In this document: positions 41,467 through 51,802 of the stretch, in pieces
Numbering within the stretch: the first letter of the stretch is position 1
How the letters are laid out: every line of letters begins with the position of its first letter
Assembly: GCF_900112695.1 (NCBI RefSeq)
Contig: NZ_FOMT01000004.1
Location: forward strand, 186,001 to 250,000
DNA: 64,000 nucleotides
DNA from: Paenibacillus catalpae
Lineage (GTDB): Bacteria > Bacillota > Bacilli > Paenibacillales > Paenibacillaceae
Reading direction: 5' to 3'
Notes under the pieces: generated by a model
What the model was told of the DNA's origin: nothing
Seen by the model: only the letters and a program-made list of their open reading frames with translations
Databases searched by the model: none
Translations under genes and position numbers: made by a program

Positions 41467-43073
41467 GGCAACACGTCCCAATCTTCAACATGAATAAACA
41501 TGCCGTAATCCTTCGGCGACGCTCCCGCTATTTTATTATTGACCACGCCTAGGGAACGAGTCGCATAGACAGACAGTAACGGCACTTCTTCGGCAACGAT
41601 CTGCTGCAGCCTGCTATAGCTCTGCTTGATATCCGCTTCATCCGTCTCCGACTTCAGGGAGGACAGCAGCTTGTCCACCTCGGGATTGCTGTAACCGTTA
41701 GGGTTGCCTTCCTGCAGAAAATACGCCACATCCGGCAGCGGATTAACCAGGGACATCGAGACGGTCATCATGCCGAGATCATAGTCCCTCTCCACGATTT
41801 TATGAATCAATGGCGCCAGCTTAACCATTTGAATGTCGGCATGGACTCCAACCTCTTTAAGCTGGTCCGCAATCAAATGCGCCGCCTGCTCCAGCGTGCT
41901 GTCCCCGGACAAGACGGATAACGTCAGCTTTGTACCGGGTGTCCAGCCTGACTCTGCGAGCAGGCTTTTTGCTTTCTGCGGATCATATCCCGCCGGTTTG
42001 ATGGACGGATCCAGATAAGGACTGTAGCTGGTGAACAAACCATCCACCGGCTCACCTGCTCCCCGGAGCAGCTCGTTGACGATTTGCTCCCTGTTAATGG
42101 CATAAGAGATGGCTTGTCTTTGCTTTACGTCGGGCAGTTCCCATTTATTGATGTACATGAACTGGGTCGTAATCGAAGGACGGTCTTCTGCCGTCACATT
42201 AGAGAGCGATTTGATTCTGCCGTAATCCTCAATCGGGATCGCCCCATACGAAGGTATATTCAGATCAATGTCCCCGCTTTCGAGCTGATCGGCAAGCTCC
42301 CTGCCTTGCACAACTTTGAAGTTTAACCGGCTAATTTTAGGAGTTCCCTTGAAATAGGCTGTATTCGCCTTCATCTGGACAAGCTGATCCCGCTCATAGC
42401 TGTCGAGATGATACGGTCCGCTTATAACGGCTGATTTTTGCACAAAATCACCATTCTTGATTGCAGTCAGCGGTTCATTCTCAAGTGCTGCCTTCGGGAG
42501 AGTCAACAGATACCGTCCGATAGTGTCCCGCATAATGGTTAGGGTTGTTGGTGCTTTGGTCTGGATCGTCAAAGTATGCTCGTCCACCTTATTTACGCCG
42601 GCAATTTCGGACTGCCCATCCGGCAGGAAGCCGGCTGAATCCACACCCTCGATAATGGCAAACATATAGGCATAAGTAGAGGAAATTTGCTTATTCGTTA
42701 TCAGCTTTAGCGTAAAAATAACATCGTCTGCCGTAATGGGACTTCCGTCACTCCATTTGGCAGCGGGGTTAAGATAAATCGTAAAGACCTTATGATCCGT
42801 TGTCGTGATGGAATCCGCCAGCATCGGCTTAAAGGCCAGATCTTCATCAAGCTCAAAGAGCGGCAGATACATGAGGCCCGCAATATAGGAAGAGACCTGT
42901 CCAATCGGTGACAATGGCGTTATCGCATTGGGCGAATAAGTGACCCCGATATTTATTGTTTTTGCCGTGACAGACGTATTGGCCGAAAAACTGAGTTTAC
43001 CGCATGCCGACAGGATCAATGCTATGCCTATCAGCAAACCTAGCAGGGAGCGCATACGACTATTGCCATGCAT
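41463..43073 (-). CDS. Oligopeptide-type solute-binding lipoprotein, orphan
   Basis: A 536-residue family 5 binding protein (OppA/DppE type). ATG 43073 follows GAGGAG, and the signal peptide ends in LSACGK. The family segment YLNPAAKWSDGSPITADDVIF and the C-terminal half (AKSLLAESGWTPGTKLTLSV) are complete. Such proteins bind peptides, nickel chelates or other small ligands. There are no permease or ATPase genes next to it. The only co-oriented neighbour upstream is an AraC regulator, 57 bases away, so it may work with a transporter elsewhere or as a sensor partner. Confidence 0.9.
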   Translation of the reverse strand: MHGNSRMRSLLGLLIGIALILSACGKLSFSANTSVTAKTINIGVTYSPNAITPLSPIGQVSSYIAGLMYLPLFELDEDLAFKPMLADSITTTDHKVFTIYLNPAAKWSDGSPITADDVIFTLKLITNKQISSTYAYMFAIIEGVDSAGFLPDGQSEIAGVNKVDEHTLTIQTKAPTTLTIMRDTIGRYLLTLPKAALENEPLTAIKNGDFVQKSAVISGPYHLDSYERDQLVQMKANTAYFKGTPKISRLNFKVVQGRELADQLESGDIDLNIPSYGAIPIEDYGRIKSLSNVTAEDRPSITTQFMYINKWELPDVKQRQAISYAINREQIVNELLRGAGEPVDGLFTSYSPYLDPSIKPAGYDPQKAKSLLAESGWTPGTKLTLSVLSGDSTLEQAAHLIADQLKEVGVHADIQMVKLAPLIHKIVERDYDLGMMTVSMSLVNPLPDVAYFLQEGNPNGYSNPEVDKLLSSLKSETDEADIKQSYSRLQQIVAEEVPLLSVYATRSLGVVNNKIAGASPKDYGMFIHVEDWDVLP

Positions 43074-43130
43074 GATGCCTCACTCCTCTTATCCAGAAAA
43101 TGCCTTTAGACCTAGTTTATCATTATACGG

Positions 43131-44012
43131 CTATTCGTGGAACCTGCCCCGAAAACGGCTTGGCGACTCCCCCGTCCAACGTTTGAACTGTCTGCTGAAA
43201 TGAGCAATATTGTTGTATCCGAGCAGGGAAGATATCTCTTCAATCGTTAATTCCGGGTCCATGAGCAGCAGCTTCGACTTCTTCAGCATAATCGTGGATA
43301 AATATTGCCTGGGCGATACGCCAAATGCTCTCGTAAACATGCGGTTCACCGAAGAGGTGCTGTATCCGACGGCAGCCGCGACCGAAGTTACCGTATCCTT
43401 ATCATCCAGATTGCCGCTGCTGCCTATTTCATCTACAGCCTGCTCCAGCATAGCAGCGACCTGTGAGGCAATCTCGGAGTTTCTTATTCCTGCCGGATCC
43501 TGATTCAGCCTGGACAAGGTTCCGCTTAAGACGGCAAAAAGCTCAAATAACGCGGATAACATAAACATGCGGGACTCCGTACGCACGACCGGCTCCTCCG
43601 AAGCCGTTAATCCGATCAGCTTGTCTAGCGCCGGCCTGATTGCTATGGAGAGTTCGCTGTCGGATGGATAAAAGCAACGTGGAGTTCGGCAAAGCAGCTC
43701 ACGGAAGGAGGGTTCATCCACATCAAAGTGAAGACAGTAATACGTCATGTCCTCGTCCCCTGACACCCGGCTCTCATGATGGTCACCTGGCCGGAAGAGC
43801 AGCAGATCACCTGGTTTTTGAATATAGCTGGTTCGCTCCACGATAAAATCCTGTGTACCTGACAGAACCAGATTAATTTCAAACATCGGATGCTTATGCA
43901 GCGGATAGCTCCAGTCCGGTTCAACGGTTCGCAAATGAGCTCCAAACACGCGGAAAGTAGAGTCCATATCGGGCAGCATAAACTCCCTTTTTTGTCGTTC
44001 TTTTTGCTCCAT
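43131..44012 (-). CDS. AraC-family regulator with cupin sensor domain
   Basis: A 293-residue regulator. ATG 44012 is 6 bases after GAGGGGAG; an ATG at 44030 lacks a site. The N-terminal cupin (WSYPLHKHPMFEINLVLSGT, then GDLLLFRPGDHHESRV) would bind a small ligand. The C-terminal pair of helix-turn-helices reads VAAAVGYSTSSVNRMFTRAF, then GVSPRQYLSTI and LTIEEISSLLGYNNIAHFSR. It is divergent from the GH43 gene and upstream of the orphan binding protein, and could control either. The xylosidase is the more likely target given the divergent layout. Confidence 0.9.
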   Translation of the reverse strand: MEQKERQKREFMLPDMDSTFRVFGAHLRTVEPDWSYPLHKHPMFEINLVLSGTQDFIVERTSYIQKPGDLLLFRPGDHHESRVSGDEDMTYYCLHFDVDEPSFRELLCRTPRCFYPSDSELSIAIRPALDKLIGLTASEEPVVRTESRMFMLSALFELFAVLSGTLSRLNQDPAGIRNSEIASQVAAMLEQAVDEIGSSGNLDDKDTVTSVAAAVGYSTSSVNRMFTRAFGVSPRQYLSTIMLKKSKLLLMDPELTIEEISSLLGYNNIAHFSRQFKRWTGESPSRFRGRFHE

Positions 44013-44226
44013 TCCAAACTCCCCTCTCATTTATTTCCCAGCCTGATTGATTTGGGTAAATACTCTCTCGCTATGGATATGGGATACCGTCCAAATCACT
44101 GATAATATATAGCTATTATAACACATCAGCTATCCGAGACAGTCGTTAAAGAAGGGTAACTCATTCCTTCCTCCTGTCTTTTCAATAGCTTATTTCCTGA
44201 ACCGATGAGAGGAGAATTTTGTCGAT

Positions 44227-45834
44227 ATGACTACTATTTACAATCCTATACTTCCCGGCTTTAATCCGGACCCTTGCATCTGCCGTGCAGGCGAGGATTA
44301 TTATATTGCGGTGTCGACTTTCGAATGGTTCCCTGGCGTTGGAGTCTACCATTCCAAGGACCTGAAAAACTGGCGGCTTGCCTCCCGTCCATTGAACCGT
44401 CTCAGCCAGCTGAACATGATGGGCAACCCCGATTCCGGCGGTATTTGGGCACCTCAATTATCCTATAGCGACAACCAATTCTGGCTGATATACACCGATG
44501 TGAAAGTCGTTGAAGGACAATGGAAAGACTGCCATAACTACCTCGTTACCTGCGATACCATTGATGGCGAATGGTCCGAACCGATTCATATGAACAGCTC
44601 CGGCTTTGATCCTTCCCTCTTCCATGATGAAGACGGCAAGAAGTATTTCGTTAATATGCTGTGGGATCAGCGCGTGGGCAATCATCCGTTTTACGGTATT
44701 GTGCTGCAGGAATACAATGCGGCTGAAGAGCGGCTTGTAGGCAAAGCGGAAGTGATCTTCAAAGGCACGGACATTAAGCTGACCGAAGCTCCTCATTTGT
44801 ACAAAATCAACGGCTATTATTATCTGCTGACCGCTGAAGGCGGCACCAAATATGATCATCAAGCGACGATCGCACGTTCAAAGGATATCCGCGGACCATA
44901 TGAAGTTCATCCGGACAATCCGCTTATCTCTTCGTTTGCGCATCCGCGTATTCCGCTGCAAAAAGCGGGACATGCTTCGATTGTCCATACCCATACGGAT
45001 GAGTGGTTCCTTGTCCATCTGGTCGGACGTCCGCTCTCGCGGGAAGGACAGCCGCTGCTTGATCCGCGCGGGTTCTGCCCATTGGGACGCGAGACGGCGA
45101 TCCAGCGTCTCGAATGGAATAACGACTGGCCATATGTCGTAGGCGGCAATAAACCGTCTCTGACCATTGAAGGACCAAATATGGAAGAAGTCGTGTGGGG
45201 ACCGGATTTTCCGGAAAAGGACGAGTTTGATTCGGAGACACTTAACCTGCATTTCCAAACGCTGCGCATTCCGCTTGGCGAGAAGATCGTTTCCTTGAAG
45301 GACAACCCGGGCCATCTGCGCCTCTATGGCAAAGAATCTCTGACGTCGAAGTTTACGCAAGCCTTTGTGGCACGCCGCTGGCAGCATTTCAACTTCACGG
45401 CGGAGACGAAGGTGGCCTTTAACCCGACGACGTTCCAGCAATCGGCTGGTCTGGTGAACTATTACAATACGCAGAATTGGACATCCTGCCAGATTACCTG
45501 GCATGAAGAGAAAGGCCGTATTCTCGAGCTTGTTGCCTGCGACAACTTCTCGTTCTCGCAGCCGCTGCAAGGAGCGGAGGTTGTTATTCCGGAGAGCGTG
45601 GACTATGTGCATATTCGCGTCGATGTAACGGAGCTGACTTACCGCTACTCGTATTCCTTCGATGGCGAAAGCTGGACGACACTGCCGGTTACATTCGACT
45701 CGCATAAGCTGTCGGATGATTACATCCAGGGCGGCGGCTTCTTCACCGGCGCATTCGTTGGCATGCAGTGCCAGGATACGTCTGGGCGGAGTCAGTATGC
45801 GGACTTTGACTATTTTGTTTACAAAGACAACTGA
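44227..45834 (+). CDS. xynB: Beta-xylosidase/arabinosidase, glycoside hydrolase family 43
   Basis: A 535-residue intracellular GH43 enzyme (no signal peptide). The five-bladed propeller has the catalytic base Asp15 ([10 protein letters not shown]), a transition-state Asp near 128 ([13 protein letters not shown]) and the acid Glu near 187 ([17 protein letters not shown]). A C-terminal beta-sandwich of about 200 residues ([20 protein letters not shown]) completes it, as in the XynB-type beta-xylosidases. It releases xylose from xylo-oligosaccharides. GAGAGGAG precedes ATG 44227. It is divergent from the AraC regulator. No xylan-oligosaccharide importer is adjacent. Confidence 0.93.
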   Translation: MTTIYNPILPGFNPDPCICRAGEDYYIAVSTFEWFPGVGVYHSKDLKNWRLASRPLNRLSQLNMMGNPDSGGIWAPQLSYSDNQFWLIYTDVKVVEGQWKDCHNYLVTCDTIDGEWSEPIHMNSSGFDPSLFHDEDGKKYFVNMLWDQRVGNHPFYGIVLQEYNAAEERLVGKAEVIFKGTDIKLTEAPHLYKINGYYYLLTAEGGTKYDHQATIARSKDIRGPYEVHPDNPLISSFAHPRIPLQKAGHASIVHTHTDEWFLVHLVGRPLSREGQPLLDPRGFCPLGRETAIQRLEWNNDWPYVVGGNKPSLTIEGPNMEEVVWGPDFPEKDEFDSETLNLHFQTLRIPLGEKIVSLKDNPGHLRLYGKESLTSKFTQAFVARRWQHFNFTAETKVAFNPTTFQQSAGLVNYYNTQNWTSCQITWHEEKGRILELVACDNFSFSQPLQGAEVVIPESVDYVHIRVDVTELTYRYSYSFDGESWTTLPVTFDSHKLSDDYIQGGGFFTGAFVGMQCQDTSGRSQYADFDYFVYKDN

Positions 45835-45864
45835 GCTCAGGGAGACATCTGAGCTCGTCATGGC

Positions 45865-46026
45865 GGGAAAAGTTCTCCTTCCAGCTCACCGAAATTTCGT
45901 CAATATCTAGCTAGTTTCCGAAATTCGGTGTGGCGGTTGCCCGTGTAAAATTTTGAATATACTCATTTAACGAGATTTCACACGGACAAAGGCAAGCGCT
46001 ACGCTCCTCCAGGAGAAACTTTTCCC
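45865..46026. repeat. Nested inverted-repeat element, 162 bp
   Basis: Outer arms GGGAAAAGTTCTCCTT and AGGAGAAACTTTTCCC are inverted and nearly identical. Inside are two hairpins: CACCGAA/TTCGGTG (45887-45930) and GCGGTTGCC with CCGTGT / ACACGG with GGCAAGCGC (45933-45998). It would fold as a three-way junction. It could be a MITE-like element or a structured RNA. There is no open frame and no clear target-site duplication. Confidence 0.7.
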
Positions 46027-46071
46027 TCTATTCCTCGCACGTTGTCTTATTTTTTTGGGGACAGAATGGAC

Positions 46072-46114
46072 GAAAGGAAGGAACCCAATGTAGGGTCCCT
46101 TCCTTTCTTTCTGT
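46072..46114. terminator. Strong hairpin terminator before the TPR gene
   Basis: GAAAGGAAGGAACCC pairs perfectly with GGGTCCCTTCCTTTC (6-base loop), then TTTCTGTG. It probably ends transcription from the GH43 side. Confidence 0.75.
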
Positions 46115-46217
46115 GTAATAGAGAAATATACACCTCATAGTTAGGATATTATTTCTTGTAATTGTATGGGCATTCCATTACCTTGATTACAAGATCATCT
46201 TAAGGAATGGTGAACCA

Positions 46218-46727
46218 ATGACAAGAGACGATTTGAGCAAAATCATCGAACGGCGTGAAGAAGGACGAGCGAAGCAGGATCAAGTGATTTTAGCCGAGGT
46301 TCGAGAGCAATTGTTAGAGCTGCTTACTGATTATCCCGATGATGCGGAGATTAATTATCAACTGGGGATAGCCTATGACAATTCCGGTCTTGGAAATAAA
46401 GCGATCCCCTGTTATGTTCACGCCATTGAACGGGGCTTGTCTGCCCCGGATCTAGAGAGATGCTTGATGGGCCTCGGGAGTACATACCGATACTGGGGGC
46501 AATACGATAAAGCGGTCGAAACGTTACGCAGAGGCATGCAGGAATTCCCGGAGAATCGTGCGATTCAAGTGTTTCTCGCCATGGCCCTGTATAATAGCCA
46601 AAGCTATAAGGAAAGCGTTGAACTGCTGATCACCAATTTAATGGAAAGTACGACGGACGAAAAACTGCATTATTTTAAACGCGGAATTTTGGCCTATAAG
46701 GAAGACCTTGATGAAACAGCCGAATAA
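46218..46727 (+). CDS. Tetratricopeptide-repeat protein
   Basis: A 169-residue soluble protein made of TPR helices: DDAEINYQLGIAYDNSGLGN, then KAIPCYVHAIERGL, LERCLMGLGSTYRYWGQYDK, then AVETLRRGMQEFPENRAIQV, then FLAMALYNSQSYKESVELLI. TPR proteins act as protein-binding scaffolds. No partner is evident. A purine-rich AAGGAA lies before ATG 46218. It is monocistronic with its own terminator. A similar protein is common in Bacillales and annotated only as TPR. Confidence 0.82.
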   Translation: MTRDDLSKIIERREEGRAKQDQVILAEVREQLLELLTDYPDDAEINYQLGIAYDNSGLGNKAIPCYVHAIERGLSAPDLERCLMGLGSTYRYWGQYDKAVETLRRGMQEFPENRAIQVFLAMALYNSQSYKESVELLITNLMESTTDEKLHYFKRGILAYKEDLDETAE

Positions 46728-46768
46728 AATAGGGCGGTAGTCTTTCTGTGGCTACCGCCTTATTTATT
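46727..46768. terminator. Bidirectional terminator
   Basis: GGCGGTAG pairs with CTACCGCC, flanked by AATAAAATA and TATTTATT. It sits between the TPR gene and the small exported protein gene. Confidence 0.85.
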
Positions 46769-47156
46769 GGGGATGGTTTTCTGCATGTCTGCGAGTGACA
46801 TTTAATGATTCTTTCATGCTCCAATCCTTGTCGATCAACTCAACCACAAAATGATCGTGAATGGTATCACGCTCATCATACCTCCAGGTACAAGTCCAAA
46901 TATCCCGCTCCCCAGATGAATCACAAATCAGTTCCCGAAATTCCCATTGTTGGGTTCCAGTCGGAACTCTCCACACTTTTATTCTCTGGGCATGAGAGAT
47001 TCTAACAATGATTTTCATCTCTCCATCCCCCTCCGGCAGATAAACCCAATTACCTTCAGGTGCGGGAACCGTTTCGATCGTCATATGAGGGAATGCTTGC
47101 ACCTTCGCAGAAAACAAAAAAAACAGCATGAGTGAAAAAAATATCTTTGTTGGCAT
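46764..47156 (-). CDS. Small exported protein of unknown function
   Basis: A 130-residue protein. ATG 47156 (MPTKIFF) follows GGAGGG. The signal peptide FFSLMLFFLFSAKVQA ends in an Ala-x-Ala type site, so the mature protein of about 110 residues is secreted. It is rich in Trp and aromatic residues (VYLPEGDGEMKIIVRISHAQ, then WRVPTGTQQWEFRELICDSS, then WTCTWRYDERD) and suggests a small beta-sandwich. Two Cys (ICDSS, WTCTW) could form a disulfide. No family recognised. Confidence 0.7.
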   Translation of the reverse strand: MPTKIFFSLMLFFLFSAKVQAFPHMTIETVPAPEGNWVYLPEGDGEMKIIVRISHAQRIKVWRVPTGTQQWEFRELICDSSGERDIWTCTWRYDERDTIHDHFVVELIDKDWSMKESLNVTRRHAENHPQ

Positions 47157-47399
47157 GGTAATCCCTCCTGAAAATAACATGCCCATTTTTCCTCAATAGA
47201 ACTACCCGCTAAGCATCGCTTCGAACAGATAGTCAATCCATAACGTTAATTTGATTGTATTGTGCACAATACAATATGACCTACCCTACTTTTGCCCTAG
47301 TTCTCTTTAACCTACTTTACAATACCCTATCACCATTCACTAGAAAGGCATGGTAAAATATGGCCGAAATGATATACAAATAGTTGTTGGGAGGAATGG

Positions 47400-50300
47400 A
47401 TGGTGGAGAGATTGCTTCAAGTGAGACACAGATGGCTGAAGTTGCTATTAATGATGCTTTTGGTAGTGCCGGTTCAGTATCAATGGACAAGCAGCAGCGC
47501 TCATGCGGAGGGACCAACGGATCCTGCCCCATACATCGATGCGAAGGTCGTCAACGAGAACGCAGGCAAAAAGGTTTTGTTCGACAACACTCACGCACAA
47601 ACAGCTGGAGCAGCCGACTGGGTGATCGACGGCGGGTTCTCGGACTTTGCCAATGCGCTTGCAAGCAACGGCTACTATGTCAAAGAGCTGCGCAAGACAA
47701 CTGCATTTACGTATGATGACCTGAAGGATTACGACGTTTTTGTCATTGCGGAACCTAACGTTCCTTTCAAAACAACAGAGCAAGCTGCCATGGAGCAATA
47801 TGTGGAAGGCGGCGGCAGCATCTTTTTCATCGGTGACCATTACAACGCCGACCGTAACAAGAACCGCTGGGACGGCTCGGAGTCCATTAACGGTTATCGC
47901 CGCGGCGCATGGATGAATCCGGCCAAAGGCATGAGCACGGAAGAAGCAAGCTCCGATGCGATGCAGAATGTCGCAAGCTCGGACTGGCTGGCGGATAACT
48001 TCGGCATCCGCTTCCGTTACAATGCCCTTGGCGACATTAACGCAACAAACATCGTTGCCCCTAACCAGGCTTTTGGCATTACAGAGGGCGTATCGTCCGT
48101 AGCCATGCATGCCGGTTCAACACTGGCCATCATTGATCCCGCAAAGGCAAAGGGCATAGTATACCTGCCGCAAACCAACGAAGCATGGGGAAGCGCGGTT
48201 GACCAAGGCGTTTATAACGGCGGTGGTGTAGCGGAGGGTCCTTATGTAGCCGTCTCCAAACTTGGCGGCGGCAAAGCGGCTTTTATCGGCGACTCCTCGC
48301 CGGTGGAAGATGTAACGCCAAAATATTTGCGCGAAGATACTGGCGCAAAGAAAACGACTTATGACGGCTTTAAAGAAGCAAATGATGGCGTATTGCTCGT
48401 GAACGTAATCGATTGGTTGTCGACGAAAGAGAGCTATACCAGCTTTAGCGACGTAAGCGGCCTGCAGCTCGACCAGCCTACGGCTTTACTTTCATCAGAG
48501 ACCCCTTCCCTGTCAACAGAGCCTCAAGCAGAACCTTGGGCTGCGCCAAATGCCGGCTACAAATGGTATGACCGCTCAACCTTCAAGGCAGGTTCTTTTG
48601 GCGGCGCAACAGCTGTTTCCAACCCTGCTTACAGCTTTGTTCATCAAGCGGTGCTGCCAAACAGCGAAGAGTTCCCGATTCGTGTAGTATTTAATAACCT
48701 GGCTCCTAACTCGACGGTCAACGGTTACCAGATTGGCATTTATTTAGTAAGCGGCGGCACCCAAATCGCACAGGTACAAAACGCGGACGGAACATGGCCG
48801 ACAGCCTACGGCTACAGCGCTAACTTCAGCGTGACGGCCGATGCAACGGGACATGCCTACAAGGATTTGAACGTCCGGGTGAAAGCCGGCACGACCGCCG
48901 CATCTAATCTTCGTCTCAGACAAAACGGCACCAACTTGGTGACGGAAGCAGTCACGCTTGGCAATGTAACCGCTGAGCCGCTTCCGGGAGATGAAGGCGG
49001 AATTCCCGCCAAAATAACAATCGCGGAATCCCGTGCCAAAACCGTTGGCTCGAAGGTAACCGTTGAAGGTGTCGTGACGACGGAGCCTGGTCTTTTCGGC
49101 GGGCAAACCTTTTACTTGCAGGACAATACAGGCGGTGTTTATGTCTACCAGAATGCAGCCGGCTACCATCAAGGCGATGTTGTCAAAGTAACAGCGGCCA
49201 CTGCACTGTACAATACGGAGCTTGAGCTTACGGATATCATTGCTATTGAAAAAACAGGGACGGCAGCATTGCCGTCTCCTGCCCTGGTAACCGAAGTGAA
49301 CAGCTCCAATCAAGGCCAGCTGCTGCAGCTGATGGATGTTACCATTACGAATATCATTTCAGCAACACCAGCGGGTTCATTTGAATTTGATGCTGTCAGC
49401 GATAACGGAACGACCAACCATATCCGGGTCGACGGACGTACGGGCCTGACGCAAAGCAGCTTCCCTTATACCGCCGGCCAAAAGGTTGCCATAACCGGCG
49501 TAGCTGCCATTTTCAAAGACATCTACCAGCTCAAACCACGCGGCCTTTCCGATTTTGTTCTTACACAGCCTTCGGACAACGTTCCGCCAACAGCGGCGGC
49601 TTCGTTGTCCGCCACTCCTAATGAGGCTGGCTGGTTTAACCAAGACGTGGAAGTGACCGTGACATCTGCAGATAATGCAGCCGGTACAGTAAGCAGCTTT
49701 TACTCGCTGAACAGCGGCAGCTTCTCCGATTACGCGACGCCTGTTGCCGTAACAACGGAAGGCGATAATACTTTCGCTTATTACGCGGTTGATGCGGCAG
49801 GCAACAAAAGTATTCCGGCTGCCCTGCAGATCCCTCTGGACAAAACCGCACCATCAGCAGCACTAACGCAATCTGGCGGAGAAGTTTCGGATGTTGTAGA
49901 GACCGCAACCCTTCGCTTCGAACTAGCAAGCAGCGATTCCCTCTCCGGCGTTGCATCGGAACAATTGCTCCTGGACGGCGGCGTTATTGCAAACGGATAT
50001 TCCGTAGCAGCTTCCAAGCTTGGAGTAGGGACTCATACGGTAAAATATACGGCAACGGATAAAGCTGGCAATGCAGCTAGCGCAAGCTATACGTTCAAAG
50101 TGACGAGTAAACCACTGGCTACCGGCGTTCCCGGAACGCCGGTCCTCTCCCATAACAATGGCTGGGACACAGGTCTTCAAGACGGGAGCTACACCGTAAC
50201 GATGAACCTGTGGTGGGGCAATAACGGTACGGAGTACCGGCTGTACGAGAATGGCGTATTAATCGATACGGCAGAGCTGAAGGATGCTTCACCTTCTTCC

Positions 50301-50699
50301 CAAACCGTCCAAACCGATATTTCAGGCAAAGCAAACGGCATCTATACGTACACGGCCGAATTAGTTAATACCTACGGCAAAACGGTCAGCAACACGCTGA
50401 TTGTAAAAGTAACGGACGCCTCCCCGGGTAAAGCGGTATTATCCCATGATAACTGGGATCAGAACGGCAGCTACAACGTGGCCATGAACCTGTGGTGGGG
50501 TACAAACGCCACAGAATACCGCCTGTTCGAGAACGGCGTACTTATTGATACGCAATCGCTGGAGGCAGCAACTCCTGCATCGCAAAACGCCGTAACCGTC
50601 GTTTCGGGCAAAACGTCCGGCACCTACGAGTACCGCTGTGAGCTCGTAAATGCAGCGGGTGTTACCTCCAGCGATACGATTACCGTCACCGTGAAGTAA
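47400..50699 (+). CDS. Large secreted multidomain protein with ThuA/GATase-like, OB-fold and chitinase-type Ig modules
   Basis: 1099 residues. A signal peptide ([18 protein letters not shown], then SSSAHAEG) leads to a domain of about 300 residues ([15 protein letters not shown], then [10 protein letters not shown], then [19 protein letters not shown]) that looks like a Rossmann GATase-like/ThuA-type fold. A beta region and an OB-fold resembling YhcR-type nucleic-acid-binding modules follow ([20 protein letters not shown]). Then come Ig-like modules ([20 protein letters not shown]) and two tandem repeats of about 90 residues with [20 protein letters not shown], as in chitinase A N-terminal Ig domains. 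GGAGG is close to ATG 47400. No catalytic residues are certain. A carbohydrate- or envelope-binding exoprotein is a reasonable reading. Confidence 0.8.
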   Translation: MVERLLQVRHRWLKLLLMMLLVVPVQYQWTSSSAHAEGPTDPAPYIDAKVVNENAGKKVLFDNTHAQTAGAADWVIDGGFSDFANALASNGYYVKELRKTTAFTYDDLKDYDVFVIAEPNVPFKTTEQAAMEQYVEGGGSIFFIGDHYNADRNKNRWDGSESINGYRRGAWMNPAKGMSTEEASSDAMQNVASSDWLADNFGIRFRYNALGDINATNIVAPNQAFGITEGVSSVAMHAGSTLAIIDPAKAKGIVYLPQTNEAWGSAVDQGVYNGGGVAEGPYVAVSKLGGGKAAFIGDSSPVEDVTPKYLREDTGAKKTTYDGFKEANDGVLLVNVIDWLSTKESYTSFSDVSGLQLDQPTALLSSETPSLSTEPQAEPWAAPNAGYKWYDRSTFKAGSFGGATAVSNPAYSFVHQAVLPNSEEFPIRVVFNNLAPNSTVNGYQIGIYLVSGGTQIAQVQNADGTWPTAYGYSANFSVTADATGHAYKDLNVRVKAGTTAASNLRLRQNGTNLVTEAVTLGNVTAEPLPGDEGGIPAKITIAESRAKTVGSKVTVEGVVTTEPGLFGGQTFYLQDNTGGVYVYQNAAGYHQGDVVKVTAATALYNTELELTDIIAIEKTGTAALPSPALVTEVNSSNQGQLLQLMDVTITNIISATPAGSFEFDAVSDNGTTNHIRVDGRTGLTQSSFPYTAGQKVAITGVAAIFKDIYQLKPRGLSDFVLTQPSDNVPPTAAASLSATPNEAGWFNQDVEVTVTSADNAAGTVSSFYSLNSGSFSDYATPVAVTTEGDNTFAYYAVDAAGNKSIPAALQIPLDKTAPSAALTQSGGEVSDVVETATLRFELASSDSLSGVASEQLLLDGGVIANGYSVAASKLGVGTHTVKYTATDKAGNAASASYTFKVTSKPLATGVPGTPVLSHNNGWDTGLQDGSYTVTMNLWWGNNGTEYRLYENGVLIDTAELKDASPSSQTVQTDISGKANGIYTYTAELVNTYGKTVSNTLIVKVTDASPGKAVLSHDNWDQNGSYNVAMNLWWGTNATEYRLFENGVLIDTQSLEAATPASQNAVTVVSGKTSGTYEYRCELVNAAGVTSSDTITVTVK

Positions 50700-50745
50700 A
50701 AAAAACCGTCTCCCTCTATAGGAAACGGCCGGCCTATAATCTAGA

Positions 50746-50782
50746 AGCCCCTGCCTTCTCACAAGGTAAGGGGTTTCTGTTT
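50746..50782. terminator. Terminator after the secreted protein gene
   Basis: CCCCTgCCTT pairs with AAGGtAAGGGG, followed by TTTCTGTTTTC. Confidence 0.75.
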
Positions 50783-50785
50783 TCT

Positions 50786-51769
50786 TTAGCTTTTTATTCG
50801 AACGATAATCTTCCCCTTGAAATCCCCTTCGCCAAAATAACGAAGTGCTTCCGCTGCATCGTCCAATCCGTATTGCCGATCAATAACAGGCATAACATGG
50901 CCCGCTTCCACAAGCGACTTCCATACATTCTGATCCTCATGGTTTGGCTTATGGATTAGAATCGTCATTTTCTTCTTTTCAAATCTGCCGATCAGCGGTG
51001 CCGCGAGCAGAGTCTGAAGAAGGCGCGGCATTAAGCCGCCAATCATAACATACGTGCCTCCTGTCTTAAGCGCGCGTTTTACTTCGAAGACGGAACGGGT
51101 ACCTACCACATCAAGGATCAGGTCGTATTGCCGTCCATTTGCGGTGAAGTCCTCTTTCGTATAATCCAATACATGGTCTGCCCCAATGGACAGCAGCAGA
51201 TCCCGTTTACCTGCACGGTCGACAGCAGTTATCTCTGCCCCAATACATTTGGCATATTGAACAGCAAACGTACCAACGCCGCCGCCAGCCCCATTAATCA
51301 GAATCTGCTGACCTTTTTGCAAATTTCCTTTGTCCCGCATCCCTTGCAAGGCAAGAACGGCTGCTTGGGGAATGGCTGCCGCATACTCGAAGCTTAGTCC
51401 TGCGGGCATTGGGGTCAAAGCGTCTTCGCCAGCGCATACGTACTCCGCAAATCCTCCCCAGCTGCAGCCGGACAGATCCCCGAACACCTCGTCGCCAGGC
51501 TGGAACCGAGTGACAGCGGAACCTATCGCGGTGATTTTCCCTGCAACGTCCGCACCAAGAATGGAATAACGCGGCTTTCGAAGCCCGCCAAGTCGGTTTA
51601 TGTACGGCTTCCCGCGGAGCAGATCCCAATCCCATGAATTCACCGAGGCGGCATGAACCTCGATCAGCACTTCATGATCTTTCGGCACAGGGACATCTAC
51701 CTCTTTAATCTGAAGAACCTCAGGTGAACCGTAAGTTTCATAGACCATCGCCTTCATCGTACGTGCCAT
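50786..51769 (-). CDS. MDR-family NAD(P)H-dependent oxidoreductase (quinone reductase-like)
   Basis: A 327-residue zinc-independent medium-chain dehydrogenase. The N-terminal GroES-like domain (VLIEVHAASVNSWDWDLLRG) lacks zinc-binding Cys. The nucleotide motif is ILINGAGGGVGTFAVQYAKC (GxGxxG), and YDLILDVVGTRSVFEVKRAL follows. Related enzymes reduce quinones or enones with NADPH. The C-terminus carries LIHKPNHEDQNVWKSLVEAG. It is monocistronic on the minus strand, next to a lipoprotein gene. Confidence 0.9.
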   Translation of the reverse strand: MARTMKAMVYETYGSPEVLQIKEVDVPVPKDHEVLIEVHAASVNSWDWDLLRGKPYINRLGGLRKPRYSILGADVAGKITAIGSAVTRFQPGDEVFGDLSGCSWGGFAEYVCAGEDALTPMPAGLSFEYAAAIPQAAVLALQGMRDKGNLQKGQQILINGAGGGVGTFAVQYAKCIGAEITAVDRAGKRDLLLSIGADHVLDYTKEDFTANGRQYDLILDVVGTRSVFEVKRALKTGGTYVMIGGLMPRLLQTLLAAPLIGRFEKKKMTILIHKPNHEDQNVWKSLVEAGHVMPVIDRQYGLDDAAEALRYFGEGDFKGKIIVRIKS

Positions 51770-51802
51770 CTGGCCGTCCTCCCTTTTGCCGATCCTGAAA
51801 AA

